64,000 nt of DNA from Mesobacillus foraminis (GCF_004340465.1 NZ_SLVV01000001.1:348119-412118); one strand, 5' to 3'. Shown: positions 1-9,845, numbered from the stretch's first letter. Made by a program: numbers and translations. Notes: generated from the letters alone by a model not told the origin.

Positions 1-502
1 GCTGCACCACGCCGAAGAACTTTATTGGCTTGTTGAAACAAACCGGCCGTACCTGCGTGAATGGCTCCCGTGGGTCGACAGTATTTCGTCCCCCGCTGAC
101 TACCACTCCATCATCCCGCTTTGGCAGAAGCAGTTTAATGATTATAACGGGTTCAACGCAGGGATACGTTACAGAGGCAGGCTGGTTGGATCCATTGGCC
201 TGCATCAGATTGACTGGAGGAATTCTCAGACCAGCATTGGCTACTATTTATCGAATGGTTCACAAGGAAAAGGAATTATGACAAGGACTGTAAAAGCAAT
301 CCTGGATTACATTTTTTTTGAGGTGGGCCTAAACCGGGTGGAAATTCGCTGCGGAACGGGGAATGCGAAAAGCCGTGCGATTCCGGAACGTCTTGGGTTT
401 AAGAAGGAAGGAGTCATCCGTGATGGAGAGAACCTTTATGGCCGGTTTCATGATCTGATCGTTTACGGAATGCTTTTTAAAGAATGGAGTTTGAAACCCT
501 AA
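1..502 (+). CDS. GNAT family N-acetyltransferase (RimJ/RimL type), 5' end cut by window
   Basis: The frame beginning at base 2 is open from the window edge to the TAA at 500-502, about 166 residues, so the true start lies outside. The protein shows the GNAT acetyl-CoA loop QGKGIM and the later segment NAKSRAIPERLGFKKEGVIRD, typical of RimJ/RimL-like ribosomal-protein or small-molecule N-acetyltransferases (YdaF/YjcK group of Bacillus). It would transfer acetyl from acetyl-CoA to an amino group in the cytoplasm; the substrate cannot be read from sequence. An internal ATG at 278 is only the methionine of the acetyl-CoA loop, not a start. Confidence 0.85.
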   Translation, partial: LHHAEELYWLVETNRPYLREWLPWVDSISSPADYHSIIPLWQKQFNDYNGFNAGIRYRGRLVGSIGLHQIDWRNSQTSIGYYLSNGSQGKGIMTRTVKAILDYIFFEVGLNRVEIRCGTGNAKSRAIPERLGFKKEGVIRDGENLYGRFHDLIVYGMLFKEWSLKP

Positions 503-622
503 GTCGTGCTGCAATGAATCAAATTTTTTAAAGGAAAAAGTTACCTGGCATTTCATATATTATTCGTTCTTTTCATATCATACTATAACCGATATTAATT
601 CTAACTGTATCCTAACAAGATG

Positions 623-631
623 TGGTATAAT
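623..631 (+). promoter_or_regulatory. Extended -10 sigma-A promoter
   Basis: TGGTATAAT at 623-631 is a perfect extended -10 (TG, one base, TATAAT). No good -35 is seen, which is tolerated for extended -10 promoters. Transcription would begin near 638, giving a leader of about 260 nt before the CorC-family gene. Confidence 0.55.
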
Positions 632-639
632 TAAAGGTA

Positions 640-858
640 AATTTAAATGAGCTGAGGTGATATGGTGGGGTAATCTATCGTATCGTCGACCCAATAGCCA
701 TTATACCGGCAACTTAAGCGTTCCCCTGCCGAAGAAATAGGTATTGGTTCGACGGCCAGGGAAAACAGCGTTTGTATTCTACTACACTATAAAAATCAGA
801 GAAAACCATAATTAGTGCGTGCTTTTTCAGCAGGCTTTAATTTTTAGTTTATTGGGAG
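640..858 (+). promoter_or_regulatory. Long structured leader RNA upstream of the CorC/CNNM gene
   Basis: This stretch has no ORF but strong pairing potential. GTCGA-C-CCAATA-G-CC at 685-699 can pair with GG-TATTGG-T-TCGAC at 740-753. Inside it, CGGCA (707-711) pairs with TGCCG (727-731). Outside it, GGTGATATGG (about 657-666) can partly pair with CCATTATACC (698-707) as an alternative fold. Mutually exclusive stems of this kind suggest a cis-acting riboregulator. Magnesium-related genes often carry an M-box; the segments CTGCCG and AGGTGA are vaguely reminiscent, but I could not match M-box, yybP-ykoY, ydaO or other known consensus elements, so the class is left open. Confidence 0.4.
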
Positions 859-900
859 GTGACTCCTTACCTGTTTCTACAGGATAAGGGAAATTACTTG
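854..900 (+). promoter_or_regulatory. Translation start region with two small hairpins between Shine-Dalgarno and start codon
   Basis: The strong Shine-Dalgarno GGGAGGTGA (854-862) sits in a perfect hairpin GGAG-GTGA-CTCC (855-866) with a GNRA-type loop. It is followed by CCTGT-TTCT-ACAGG (870-883) and then a weaker AAGGG (886-890) seven bases before TTG at 898. Either the weak site starts TTG 898, or the hairpins bring the strong site close to it. Confidence 0.45.
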
Positions 901-2277
901 GACATATTTAACTTGGTTTGGATAGCCATTTTAATTGCTTTTACTGCATTTTTTGTTGTTTCAGAATTTGCGATTGTGAAAGTGAGAAGTTCCAGAATTG
1001 ATCAGTTAATTGAAGAAGGCAACAGAAAGGCACTGGCGGCGAAAAAAGTCATTACGAACCTGGATGAATACTTGTCCGCCTGCCAGCTCGGAATCACGAT
1101 TACAGCCCTTGGAATTGGCTGGCTTGGAGAACCTACTGTTGCCAGCATCCTTCGGCCAATTTTCAAGAATTTTGAAATACCCGAATCTGTCGGACATTTC
1201 TTGTCAGTTGGCATCGCCTTTGTAGTTATAACCTTTTTACATGTGGTGGTTGGTGAACTGGCTCCAAAAACCCTGGCGATACAAAAGGCTGAAAAGGTTA
1301 CGCTGTATACTGCAGGCCCGCTTATCTGGTTCTATAAAGGGATGTATCCATTCATCTGGGCTTTAAATGGTTCTGCCCGCATTCTTAGCCGTTCTGTTGG
1401 GCTTAAACCCGTTTCGGAACATGAACTTGCTCACTCAGAAGAAGAACTTCGCATCATTCTGTCTGAAAGCTTAAAAAGTGGCGAGATAAACCAATCAGAG
1501 TTTAAGTATGTAAATAAAATATTTGAGTTTGATAACCGGATTGCAAAGGAAATAATGGTTCCCCGAACAGAGATCATTTCCATGCCTCAGGAGGAAACAC
1601 TGGAGATGTTTCTGAATGTAGTCAAGGAAGAGAAATTTACACGTTATCCAATTATTGATGGAGATAAGGACCATATCATCGGCCTGGTCAATATTAAGGA
1701 AGTCATGACCGATTTAATCGCAAATCCGGATGCAAGCAACAAAACTCTTTCCGACTATTGCCGCCCTATCATCAGGGTAATTGATACAATCCCTGTTCAC
1801 GACTTGCTTGTAAAAATGCAAAAGGACAGAATCCATATGGCCATACTGATGGATGAATATGGCGGGACTTCGGGACTGGTGACAGTAGAGGATATACTGG
1901 AGGAAATTGTTGGAGAGATCCGGGATGAGTTTGATATGGACGAAGTTCCTGTCGTCCAGAAACTAAATGAGCATCATTTTATCATTGACGCCAAATGCCT
2001 TGTTACTGAAGTCAACGACCTTTTGGGAATAGATATTGAAGAAGGTGACTTTGATACAATCGGCGGCTGGATGCTTACTGAGAACTTCGATGTCAAGCAA
2101 GGTGACATCATTAGCTTTGGCTCCTATTTGTTCAATATACTTGAAATGGAAGAACACCATATCAAATATATTGAAGTAACACTTCAGCAGACTGCTCCCG
2201 AGGGGTTGGGAAACCAAAAAGACTCCAACAATCAGGATGAGCCCTTTTCGATAACTAAAACAGAGGTACTTTCATAA
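898..2277 (+). CDS. CNNM/CorC (HlyC/CorC) family membrane transporter, probably Mg2+ efflux
   Basis: From TTG 898 the product is 459 residues and begins [11 protein letters not shown], which matches family N-termini (YhdP/MpfA, YrkA, YugS of Bacillus). A GTG at 859 is in frame, but it overlaps its own Shine-Dalgarno. Order: DUF21/CNNM membrane domain with about four hydrophobic segments (residues 1-190), two CBS domains (about 200-330, ending with [19 protein letters not shown]) and a C-terminal CorC_HlyC domain (about 345-425). CBS pairs bind Mg-ATP and gate the pore in characterised members; MpfA of B. subtilis exports magnesium. The metal is inferred from the family. It is a single gene with its own long leader and terminator. 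Confidence 0.85.
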   Translation: MDIFNLVWIAILIAFTAFFVVSEFAIVKVRSSRIDQLIEEGNRKALAAKKVITNLDEYLSACQLGITITALGIGWLGEPTVASILRPIFKNFEIPESVGHFLSVGIAFVVITFLHVVVGELAPKTLAIQKAEKVTLYTAGPLIWFYKGMYPFIWALNGSARILSRSVGLKPVSEHELAHSEEELRIILSESLKSGEINQSEFKYVNKIFEFDNRIAKEIMVPRTEIISMPQEETLEMFLNVVKEEKFTRYPIIDGDKDHIIGLVNIKEVMTDLIANPDASNKTLSDYCRPIIRVIDTIPVHDLLVKMQKDRIHMAILMDEYGGTSGLVTVEDILEEIVGEIRDEFDMDEVPVVQKLNEHHFIIDAKCLVTEVNDLLGIDIEEGDFDTIGGWMLTENFDVKQGDIISFGSYLFNILEMEEHHIKYIEVTLQQTAPEGLGNQKDSNNQDEPFSITKTEVLS

Positions 2278-2280
2278 TTG

Positions 2281-2312
2281 CAAAGCCCCCTTGTCCATTA
2301 AGGGGGCTTTCT
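2281..2312 (+). terminator. Intrinsic terminator shared by convergent genes
   Basis: AAAGCCCCCTT and AAGGGGGCTTT form an 11-bp stem around a 7-base loop, followed by CTTTG. It lies between the CorC-family stop and the convergent CDF stop and can serve both strands. Confidence 0.85.
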
Positions 2313-2316
2313 TTGA

Positions 2317-3285
2317 TTACAAATTCCAGTTTTGGACATCATCCGCTTCTATGATGCCCATTACAACATCATCGACATCAGGATCCTTTAAGACCTTGTC
2401 TCTCACCCGAAACTTAATATCATCTGCATCCGCCAGCGTTAAACCTTTCCGTAATTCCAGGTAGCTCTCTACGTGATATTGCCTGCCTTCCTGTACAATT
2501 CTCAGGGTATTGATATCAATCACATCTGGATCGGCAAGAATGGTTCCCGCAATCCGATCCTCCACTTCCTTGGGAGCAGCCACTCCTATTAGCCCGACCG
2601 TATTCTCATATCCAATCTTTATTGCAATCCCAATCAAAAGAATACCAATCAGGAATGTGCCAATTCCATCCAGCAGATAAAAGCCAGTCAGGTGGGCAAG
2701 AACGATGGAAACTAGGGCAAGCAAGGCACCGAAAGTAGCAATAATATCTTCATAAAAAACCAGCCTGGTTGGCGGTGAAGCCATTCGGACTTTCTTAAAG
2801 GCATTTGGAACCAAGGCGAATCCTTTAGCCTCAGTCCTAGTTTCATGTGCTATTTCCTTCATTGCCTTAAAAAGGATCGCACCATCCACGACCACAGCCA
2901 GGACCATAATAGAAACATTAAGCAAGAGATTTGAGGAGGGTTTGGGATGCTGGATAATCTCCCAGCCTTTAATGATTGTCTCGTAGGCCATGATCGAGAT
3001 GACGATGACCGCAACCAGGACAAACAAATTGACGACACGCCCAAAGCCCATTGGGAATTTTCTCGTTGCTTCCTTTTCGGAAATGGAGCTGCCAATAAAG
3101 ACAAATCCTTGATTAAGTGCATCCGCAACGGAATGGAGCGTTGTTGCAAGCATCGTGCCGCTGCCGCTAATATAAGCAGCAAACCCCTTGCAGATTGCAA
3201 GGACTGTATTTCCAAGGGCCGCCATTCCTGAAGACTTGTTGCCTCTTTTTATAAACGCTGCTACACTACCCAGAAGATCACCCAC
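2317..3285 (-). CDS. Cation diffusion facilitator family transporter
   Basis: About 322 residues with six hydrophobic segments and a C-terminal ZT_dimer-like domain ending in VMGIIEADDVQNW. The N-terminal GNKSSGMAALGNT and HSVADALNQGFVFIG segments are typical of the CDF subgroup related to YdbO and SLC30A9-like proteins; H and D of HSVAD form half of the metal site. It would export divalent cations (Zn, Fe, Co or Mn) in exchange for protons at the cytoplasmic membrane. The start is uncertain: GTG 3285 has no clear Shine-Dalgarno, and an internal start a few codons later is possible. Confidence 0.85.
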   Translation of the reverse strand: MGDLLGSVAAFIKRGNKSSGMAALGNTVLAICKGFAAYISGSGTMLATTLHSVADALNQGFVFIGSSISEKEATRKFPMGFGRVVNLFVLVAVIVISIMAYETIIKGWEIIQHPKPSSNLLLNVSIMVLAVVVDGAILFKAMKEIAHETRTEAKGFALVPNAFKKVRMASPPTRLVFYEDIIATFGALLALVSIVLAHLTGFYLLDGIGTFLIGILLIGIAIKIGYENTVGLIGVAAPKEVEDRIAGTILADPDVIDINTLRIVQEGRQYHVESYLELRKGLTLADADDIKFRVRDKVLKDPDVDDVVMGIIEADDVQNWNL

Positions 3286-3409
3286 TTTCTTACTATTCTT
3301 TTTCTCTATTTCAAATTCAGGAACCGTGATTTATTTTACCTATTACCTAATTAACAATTGATTAAACCAAGCTTCATATGCAAGAATTTCTTAAAAAGCC
3401 CTATAAAAA

Positions 3410-3435
3410 ACAAAAAGGCCTGCTATAAGCGGCCC
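3410..3435 (-). terminator. Intrinsic terminator for the coiled-coil gene
   Basis: On the minus strand GGCCGCT-TAT-AGC-A-GGCC is followed by TTTTTG, just after the stop of the gene at 3449-3799. Confidence 0.65.
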
Positions 3436-3448
3436 AAAACCATCATAT

Positions 3449-3799
3449 TCAAGATTCTTCCTTAAGGATCAGAATGTCTTCTTCCACTCTCCCAAGTTTT
3501 AGCAAGTGTGAATCAAGCCTTTTATGAATGGTTTTAAACTCAGCCCCATTCTTTTTATCCATGTCCCCGGTCATTTCTTTGAGAGCATTTTCCATTCTTA
3601 TTCCTTGAACTTCTTCCATCCGTTCTAAAGCTTCCTTAATATCTGTAATATCTATCTGGTTTGATGTAACTCTATGTTCAATACTGTCAACTTTGCCAAG
3701 ACGCTTTTCCATTGTTTCTACTTTTTCACTAAGAGTATCCATAAGCTTTTTCATTTCATCGAAGGATTCCAGCAGCTGATCTATTTTATTATTATCCAT
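3449..3799 (-). CDS. Small coiled-coil protein of unknown function
   Basis: 116 residues, highly charged (K, E, D), with heptad-like spacing through most of the length, for example LLESFDEMKKLMDTLSEKVE and later KTIHKRLDSHLLKLGRVEED. There is no signal peptide, membrane segment or catalytic motif. A GGGAG Shine-Dalgarno precedes the ATG, and a terminator follows. Such short soluble coiled-coil proteins occur in many Bacillus genomes; some are annotated with tail-fibre or SMC-like repeats by low-complexity matches. I assign no function. Confidence 0.6.
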   Translation of the reverse strand: MDNNKIDQLLESFDEMKKLMDTLSEKVETMEKRLGKVDSIEHRVTSNQIDITDIKEALERMEEVQGIRMENALKEMTGDMDKKNGAEFKTIHKRLDSHLLKLGRVEEDILILKEES

Positions 3800-4012
3800 A
3801 TTAGCTCCCTGTTTATTAGGTTTCCTCTATTTTAACACCATAAACCACTATCATATGTTACAAAATAAGGAACCTTCATAACCAAAAGATTGCATCTGGC
3901 GTCACACCAGAGAATCCCAAGTTCTTTTTAGGGGGCTGAAGTAAGGGGTGCATTTCTTGTGCTGAAATAGGGGCACATTAGAAAAATGTGTGTTTTATCG
4001 TTGTGATTTGAA

Positions 4013-4936
4013 CTAGTTGCATGTTCCATGATGGGATGGACAGCCGTTTTCCTCACTCTCAACCTGAATGGTGCAATGGTCCAGCGAGAATTTATCATGA
4101 AGGATTGACTGGGCTTCATATAAAATCCAATCGTGATCTCCTTCAGACGAAATCTGTAAATGACAGCTTAGCATGACCACTCCGGATGTGATCGACCAAA
4201 CATGTAAATCATGTACCTCCTGAACATTAGGAATACTTAACAAAGCATGCTTGATGTCATCCAGTTTAATCTGGTCTGGTGCCCCTTCCATAAGAACGTG
4301 AAAGGAATCCTTCATCACTCTCCAGCCGCTTACCAGAATGAGCACAGAGACAATCACACTTGCAATTGGATCAGCATATCCCCAGCCCCAAAAAAGCATG
4401 ACGAGAGCGGCAGCAATCGCTCCAACGGATCCTAATAAATCACCAAGGACGTGAAGGAAGGCACTTCTTACATTAAGATTGTGATCCTTGTCCCCCTTCA
4501 TTAAAATCCAGGCAGCACCGATATTTACAAGCAGTCCTATTACAGAGATCGCGAGCATTCCCAAACTCTGTACTTCTGGCGGATCGATAAATCGGTGATA
4601 AGCTTCATAAAAGATATACAAAGAAATTGCGATTAAAGTCAGTCCGTTCAACGCAGCTGCGATAATTTCAAACCGTTTGTATCCATACGTTTTTGTCTTT
4701 GAAGCCTGGCGTTCCCCAAGCTTGATGGCGAACAAGCTTAAACCAAGTGCAGCTGCATCGCTCAGCATATGACCTGCATCCGACAGCAGAGCAAGGCTGT
4801 TAGTCATGATCCCGCCAATTATCTCAACCACCATAAAGGAAGCTATTAGTATAAAAGATAAAAAAAGGGCCTTTTTATTGCTGTTATGGTGATGGCCATG
4901 CGAGTGCCCATGGCCATGTGAATGCCCGTGTCCCAT
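4013..4936 (-). CDS. czcD: Zinc/cadmium/cobalt CDF efflux protein CzcD
   Basis: 307 residues with a His-rich amino terminus (HGHSHGHGHSHGHHH), six membrane segments, and the two metal-site motifs of the CDF family, SDAGHMLSD (TM2) and HVLGD (TM5). The C-terminal dimerisation domain ends with QVESEENGCPSHHGTC. It exports Zn, Cd or Co in exchange for protons or potassium. A second CDF gene of a different subgroup lies 0.7 kb away on the same strand. No CzrA-type regulator gene is adjacent. Confidence 0.92.
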   Translation of the reverse strand: MGHGHSHGHGHSHGHHHNSNKKALFLSFILIASFMVVEIIGGIMTNSLALLSDAGHMLSDAAALGLSLFAIKLGERQASKTKTYGYKRFEIIAAALNGLTLIAISLYIFYEAYHRFIDPPEVQSLGMLAISVIGLLVNIGAAWILMKGDKDHNLNVRSAFLHVLGDLLGSVGAIAAALVMLFWGWGYADPIASVIVSVLILVSGWRVMKDSFHVLMEGAPDQIKLDDIKHALLSIPNVQEVHDLHVWSITSGVVMLSCHLQISSEGDHDWILYEAQSILHDKFSLDHCTIQVESEENGCPSHHGTCN

Positions 4937-4969
4937 CCCGGATTTCCCCTCTCTGTATATGTATATTTA

Positions 4970-4998
4970 ATTATGATAAAAACAACAGAAAGGTTCAA
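4970..4998 (-). promoter_or_regulatory. Sigma-A promoter of czcD
   Basis: On the minus strand TTGAAC (4993-4998), a 17-bp spacer and CATAAT (4970-4975). An AT-rich palindrome-like ATATACATATA (4956-4966) lies just downstream and could be an operator; this is not a recognised CzrA consensus. Confidence 0.6.
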
Positions 4999-5096
4999 CA
5001 TAATTATTTTTACCCCGTAATTCCGTCCATCAATCCTCGCTCCCTGCATAGTTTTAGAATGACATGGAATCCTATGCCTTGAAAGGAATGATCCTT

Positions 5097-5684
5097 ATGA
5101 CATTGAAACCTTTTTTACTGGCTTCTATCATCGCTATCGTTCTGCTTTCACAAGGATGTTCAGGACACCCTTCGCAAGATGTCAACCCTAAAACACTCGA
5201 CTTTACGGGAAGGGACACCACTGGCAATGACAGTGCGTTTGATCAGACCAATGGGCCGGAAATTAACAGCGATCATACAAGCGGTCCCTTTGATGAAAGG
5301 CGCATGGCAGCAAGGCGGACCGAACTAAATGAATTACACCTGAATAGCCGTACAAAGATTACCACGGAAGAAATCACTGCTGACCAGGTGGCCTTAATGG
5401 ACCCGGTAGCCAAGGCGATCATCCTGGAGACAGACAACAATGCCTTTGTTGCAATCAAGCTGGACAAGGGGTCAGATGCATTGACAGACGAACTCCATAG
5501 GAAGATCAGCCGGGTTGTAAAGGCCAATGTCGAACATGCTGATGCGGTATTTATATCTGACAACCCTGACTTCTATCAAAAAATGGGATCATATTCGAAT
5601 GCAATCGAAGCCAGGAAGCCGGTGCAGACCTACATAGATGATTTTTCGGAAACAATTAGAAGGGTTTTCCCCGATGCCAGGTAG
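5097..5684 (+). CDS. YhcN/YlaJ family sporulation lipoprotein
   Basis: From ATG 5097 about 195 residues. It has a lipoprotein signal peptide with lipobox LLSQGC, a low-complexity linker rich in D, N, T and S (about residues 25-65), and a YhcN/YlaJ-type domain (about 90-195) with VAKAIILETDNNAFVAIKL and FSETIRRVFPDAR. Homologues are membrane-anchored proteins found in the spore inner membrane or cortex. ATG 5097 has AAAGGA about nine bases upstream; the in-frame ATGs at 5064 and 5088 have poorer spacing. It is divergent from czcD. Confidence 0.82.
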   Translation: MTLKPFLLASIIAIVLLSQGCSGHPSQDVNPKTLDFTGRDTTGNDSAFDQTNGPEINSDHTSGPFDERRMAARRTELNELHLNSRTKITTEEITADQVALMDPVAKAIILETDNNAFVAIKLDKGSDALTDELHRKISRVVKANVEHADAVFISDNPDFYQKMGSYSNAIEARKPVQTYIDDFSETIRRVFPDAR

Positions 5685-5789
5685 TCCTAATTATGATAAT
5701 AAAGTTATGCTTATTCAGCCAAAAATCATTTGAGGTTCAACCTGCTCAGAGAATGGATCTCAGTGTGATCATTGGTCTTTTTTTATAAG

Positions 5790-5836
5790 CAAAAAAAAAC
5801 CGAACGCACGCACTCTTCAAGTGCCCATTCGGGTAA
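5790..5836 (-). terminator. Intrinsic terminator of spoVR
   Basis: On the minus strand CCGAA..GCACT and AGTGC..TTCGG form the stem, followed by nine T residues, 18 bases after the spoVR stop. Confidence 0.8.
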
Positions 5837-5853
5837 TCGATCAACACTGTTTT

Positions 5854-7266
5854 TTAGAGGTACTTCCGATTAATTCCTTTCCCATCGTAGGTGAACAGCA
5901 TCGGCCTGCCTTCGACCATTGTTTCGATATGGGATTTTCGGCCCCAGAGCTGATGGATATACGGAAGTACTTTTTCAAGGTATTTAATATCCAGCTCAAT
6001 TCCCTCAAAGCCATGCTTGACATAAAGCTCCCCATTCTTCTGATAATCGCCATCCACCACTGTCAAATAAGGAAACCCGCCATTTACACGCATCCCCACT
6101 AGCTGGTCCCTCACCTGTTCCCAGGCTTTATCCACAATTTTATATTCTTTGCCTTGTTTTTGGAACAGATACATATCCTCTCGCATGACTAGATCCTTTG
6201 TCAGGTAATTCCTGAGGAAGGAAATATCTGATTCAACTTCCCTGACTTCAAACATTTTTTCCCTGCCTGACCCAGGAACAACCCCTCGCCTTTTCATTTC
6301 TTCGGTCGGATTATTATAACGTTCCTCAATGTCTTCCAGTACTTTTAACCCTAAATAGTAAGGGTTGATCCCCGTTTTTGATGGCTGTACGACTCCTGCG
6401 TTCAATTTAGCGAACTCTATTGCTTCCCCAGGTGTCAGATCCATCTCTCGCAGAATTCTTTGGTGCCAGTACGAGGCCCAACCCTCATTCATGATTTTAG
6501 TTTCAAGCTGTGGCCAGAAATAAAGCATTTCTTCTCTCATCATTGTAAGGATGTCACGCTGCCAATCAGTCAGTTCCCGCCCGTAGCTTTCAATGAACAG
6601 CAGCAAATCCTTCTCAGGCTGGGGCGGAAATTTTTTAGCTTTCCTTATCCTTTTTTCTACAGGTTTTTTGGGGCCATCCAGGTTCCAGAGATCATCATAA
6701 GGTGTCGCCGCCTGAGTATCCTCTTCCTCATATTGGACATCTTCCATTGTCCAGGAAAGTTTTGGACGCATTAGGGACGGGTCGATATGCTCCTCAATAG
6801 CAAGGACAGCATCGAGGAAGGTCTCAACCTCCTGTTTGCCATGTTCGATTTCATAGCGTCTTATCCTGTCCGCAGTGGCAGCCATGCTTTCCACCATATC
6901 CCTTTTTGTATTCTGGAAACGAATATTATTTTTAAAGAAATCACAGTGGGCCAATACATGGGCAACAATCAGCTTGTTTTGGATTAATGAATTGGAATCC
7001 AGCAGGAATGCATAACACGGATTGGAATTGATAACAAGCTCGTAGATCTTGGAAAGGCCTAAATCATAATGCAGCTTCATTTTATAAAATTGCTTTCCAA
7101 AGCTCCAGTGCGAAAACCTGGTGGGCATTCCGTAGGCACCAAAGGTATAAATGATATCGGCCGGACAAATCTCATATCTCATTGGATAAAAATCAAGTCC
7201 AAATCCCCGGGCAATTTCAGTTATTTCTGAAATTGCATACTGTAAAGACTTATTATCTTCAGACAC
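5854..7266 (-). CDS. spoVR: Stage V sporulation protein R
   Basis: 470 residues, the usual length of SpoVR, with the conserved N-terminal segment [20 protein letters not shown], the [12 protein letters not shown] region and the C-terminal [11 protein letters not shown]-like block ([11 protein letters not shown]). SpoVR is a mother-cell protein needed for normal spore cortex formation; its biochemistry is unknown. The start is GTG 7266 with AAAGGGGGA upstream. A sigma-E type promoter lies directly upstream, and the gene is divergent from a YhdB-like gene. Confidence 0.95.
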   Translation of the reverse strand: MSEDNKSLQYAISEITEIARGFGLDFYPMRYEICPADIIYTFGAYGMPTRFSHWSFGKQFYKMKLHYDLGLSKIYELVINSNPCYAFLLDSNSLIQNKLIVAHVLAHCDFFKNNIRFQNTKRDMVESMAATADRIRRYEIEHGKQEVETFLDAVLAIEEHIDPSLMRPKLSWTMEDVQYEEEDTQAATPYDDLWNLDGPKKPVEKRIRKAKKFPPQPEKDLLLFIESYGRELTDWQRDILTMMREEMLYFWPQLETKIMNEGWASYWHQRILREMDLTPGEAIEFAKLNAGVVQPSKTGINPYYLGLKVLEDIEERYNNPTEEMKRRGVVPGSGREKMFEVREVESDISFLRNYLTKDLVMREDMYLFQKQGKEYKIVDKAWEQVRDQLVGMRVNGGFPYLTVVDGDYQKNGELYVKHGFEGIELDIKYLEKVLPYIHQLWGRKSHIETMVEGRPMLFTYDGKGINRKYL

Positions 7267-7294
7267 CCGTCTTCCCCCTTCCTTTCCTTATTCC

Positions 7295-7323
7295 AATGTA
7301 TGTCAAAAAAGCAGGAAAGATGA
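7295..7323 (-). promoter_or_regulatory. Sigma-E (mother-cell) promoter of spoVR
   Basis: On the minus strand TCATCTT (7317-7323), a 14-bp spacer, then CATACATT (7295-7302). This fits the sigma-E consensus KMATATT and CATACAnT with one -35 mismatch. spoVR is sigma-E dependent in B. subtilis. Confidence 0.65.
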
Positions 7324-7562
7324 GCGAGCTTTAAAACTATGCCCAAGTCATTTTAATTTGTTTGGCGACCGGGAAAGGCTGTGGCAGGGTTTCCCCTTTT
7401 ATTCTTTGGAAACTTTAACCTGTTTACTCCCTTTTACAGGAGCACTTATTATACAGGTAAATGTTGAAAAGCCTTTCGTTATCATGCCGCCAAGTTTTGC
7501 ACAGAGGATTTTCGTCCGGTCTCCATATACTATTATCAGTTCCTCATAAGGAGGAAAGCCAA

Positions 7563-7817
7563 ATGAATAAAGTTGACTACGACCGCGCTCTATATTATAC
7601 GCATAGGTCTGAGTGGGACAATCTTTTGATCTTGATGGTCCGGACCAAAGATCAGTTCCTGGCAAAAAAAATTGAACACTTCCTTCATGCGTATAATTTT
7701 GAGAAGGATTATTCAGTGATCGAAAAACACTTATATTCCCTGCTTCGATACATCGACCATGCAAATGAAGCAGCTGACACTGACTGCTTTGCTGCTGAGC
7801 CAGCGTTGCAGGTATAG
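7563..7817 (+). CDS. YhdB-like small protein
   Basis: 84 residues from ATG 7563, chosen because AAGGAGG at 7548-7554 sits eight bases upstream. The protein begins MNKVDYDRALYYTHRSEWDNLLILMVRTK and is mostly helical, with no membrane or catalytic motif. It resembles YhdB of B. subtilis, which also lies near spoVR. Function is unknown. Confidence 0.7.
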   Translation: MNKVDYDRALYYTHRSEWDNLLILMVRTKDQFLAKKIEHFLHAYNFEKDYSVIEKHLYSLLRYIDHANEAADTDCFAAEPALQV

Positions 7818-7846
7818 CCCATATTTTTTTAGAATTCCACCAACAA

Positions 7847-7887
7847 AAACGGCACCCATTATTAAGGTGCCGTTTGTTTCTTTTTTA
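7847..7887 (+). terminator. Intrinsic terminator of the yhdB-like gene
   Basis: ACGGCACC and GGTGCCGT stem with a 9-base loop, followed by TTGTTTCTTTTTT. Confidence 0.85.
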
Positions 7888-7910
7888 ATTCTCAAAGTTA
7901 TGGGGCATAA

Positions 7911-7945
7911 TAAAAAGCCGAAGAGATATTCCTTCCCTTCGGCCT
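7911..7945 (-). terminator. Intrinsic terminator of pgcA
   Basis: On the minus strand GCCGAAG and CTTCGGC pair, followed by TTTTTA, immediately after the pgcA stop. Confidence 0.85.
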
Positions 7946-7951
7946 GATGAT

Positions 7952-9697
7952 TTACTGATTTTTAGCCTGTTCCATCTTTTTGTCCACAAGCTCCATGAAA
8001 TCTTTCTCGAGCTCCTCCAGCTTTTTCCTGCTGTCTGCAAAGCTTTTATCATTTACCCCAAAGTAAAATTTAATTTTTGGCTCAGTGCCTGAAGGACGAA
8101 GACATACCCATGAACCATCTTCAAGCAAGTATTTAAGTACATTGGACTTAGGAAGGTCAATTCGCTCTTCGGTACCATTTTGCTTTCTGCTTACTCCAGT
8201 AAGGTAGTCCTCCGAGACAGCCACACTGCGGCTGCCCAAATGAGTCAGCGGTTCCGCACGGAAGGCAGCAAGAGTTTTTTGGATAAGCTCGGCGCCTTCC
8301 TTGCCTTTTAATGTGAGGGAACGAAGCCCTTCCTGATAGTAGCCGTACTGCTCATAAACGCCCAGCAGTGCTTCATATAAGGACAAGCCTTTTTTCTTAT
8401 AATAGGCACATACTTCCACCGCAAGAAGTGCGGCCTGAACAGCATCTTTATCACGTGCAAAGTCGCCGATTAAATAGCCGTAGCTCTCTTCATATCCAAA
8501 CAGGAATTTATGCTCCCCGGTCTGGTCATACTCATTGATTTTCTCTGCGATAAATTTAAACCCTGTGAGTACATCGATTGTATCAATGCCGAAAGAAGCA
8601 GCAATACTTCTACCTAATTCAGAAGTCACAATTGTTTTAAGAACAATTCCGTTTGCCGGAAGTGCTCCCTTTTCCTTCTTTTGCGTCAGGATGTAATGAA
8701 GTAAAAGAGAGCCTGTCTGATTTCCGGTCAGAACAACATATTCGCCTTCCTCATTCTTCACAGCAATCCCCAGGCGGTCAGCATCAGGGTCTGTAGCAAT
8801 CAGAATATCGGCATCGATTTTCTTTCCTTCCCTAATAGCGAGTTCAAAAGCCGCATGCTCTTCAGGATTAGGGCTTTTAACGGTTGAAAATTGCGGGTCT
8901 GGAAGTTCTTGTTCCTTTACAACAGTCACATTTTGATACTTCATTGCAGAGAGTCCATTCCGGACGGGGATATTAGCTGTACCGTGAAGGGGCGTGAAAA
9001 CAATCTTTACATCCGTTTCATCGGAAAGTCCCGGATTCTCTGAAATGGTCATCAGCTTTTCCAAATAAGCTCGGTCTACTTCAGGCCCGATCATGTTGAT
9101 CAGCCCTTTGCCTTTGAGTTCCTGTTCATCCTGAACCTCAATATTTAATTCATTTTCAATTTCATTTACCTTTGCGATGACAGTGTCCGCGCTGTCTGGC
9201 GGAAGCTGTCCCCCATCAGCGCCATATACCTTATAGCCATTATATTCAGGCGGGTTATGGCTGGCCGTGATTACAATACCGGCGAATGCATGGAGATGGC
9301 GAACTGCGAAGCTCAATTCCGGTGTAGGGCGCAATTCCTCAAACACATATGTATTAATTCCCCTTGTTGCCAATGTCTTCGCTGCCTCCATGGCAAATTC
9401 CGGAGATTTGTGGCGTGAATCATAAGCAATGGCTACACCCCGCTGTTTTGCTTCATCCCCATTTTCTTCAATAAATGCAGCAAGGCCGGCTGATGCTTTT
9501 CGAATTGTGTAAATGTTCATTCTGTTCGTTCCGGCACCAATTTCACCGCGCATTCCGCCAGTTCCAAACTCAAGATCCTTATAGAAAGCCTCTTCGAGAT
9601 TCTGATCATTATTTTTTAATTGTTCAAGCTCACTTTTCAGTTCTGAATCGAGCTCATTAAAATTTAGCCATTTTTCGGCTTTTTTCATCCAATCCAT
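7952..9697 (-). CDS. pgcA: Phosphoglucomutase/phosphomannomutase PgcA
   Basis: 581 residues from ATG 9697, which has AGGGAGG 11 bases upstream; an in-frame ATG at 9724 overlaps that Shine-Dalgarno. Motifs of the alpha-D-phosphohexomutase family: FGTGGMRG near the N-terminus, the phosphoserine loop [13 protein letters not shown], the Mg2+ loop DPDADRLG, the sugar-specificity loop GYEES and the phosphate-binding [13 protein letters not shown]. It interconverts glucose-6-phosphate and glucose-1-phosphate, feeding UDP-glucose for glycolipids, teichoic acids and exopolysaccharides, possibly including the polymer of the GT2 operon at 25.8-27.2 kb. Confidence 0.96.
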   Translation of the reverse strand: MDWMKKAEKWLNFNELDSELKSELEQLKNNDQNLEEAFYKDLEFGTGGMRGEIGAGTNRMNIYTIRKASAGLAAFIEENGDEAKQRGVAIAYDSRHKSPEFAMEAAKTLATRGINTYVFEELRPTPELSFAVRHLHAFAGIVITASHNPPEYNGYKVYGADGGQLPPDSADTVIAKVNEIENELNIEVQDEQELKGKGLINMIGPEVDRAYLEKLMTISENPGLSDETDVKIVFTPLHGTANIPVRNGLSAMKYQNVTVVKEQELPDPQFSTVKSPNPEEHAAFELAIREGKKIDADILIATDPDADRLGIAVKNEEGEYVVLTGNQTGSLLLHYILTQKKEKGALPANGIVLKTIVTSELGRSIAASFGIDTIDVLTGFKFIAEKINEYDQTGEHKFLFGYEESYGYLIGDFARDKDAVQAALLAVEVCAYYKKKGLSLYEALLGVYEQYGYYQEGLRSLTLKGKEGAELIQKTLAAFRAEPLTHLGSRSVAVSEDYLTGVSRKQNGTEERIDLPKSNVLKYLLEDGSWVCLRPSGTEPKIKFYFGVNDKSFADSRKKLEELEKDFMELVDKKMEQAKNQ

Positions 9698-9845
9698 GTG
9701 TAAATGTGCCTCCCTAAATAACATTAGTTATTATTATAATATTTCTGCGGTATAACCGACACCTATAATTTAAGACATATTTCGAGGAATCTCTGCATGA
9801 AAGAACATATTCAGAGGGCACACCCTTCAAAACCGCTAAAAGGCA

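Noticed and set aside
30-281. ORF starting at 30 ahead of the acetyltransferase
   Set aside because: It is out of frame with the GNAT reading frame, which is open from base 2 through 502 and carries the family motifs.
640-858. M-box (Mg2+) riboswitch in the CorC leader
   Set aside because: Only short segments resemble the consensus; the core pairing seen here differs, so it is listed as an unassigned leader.
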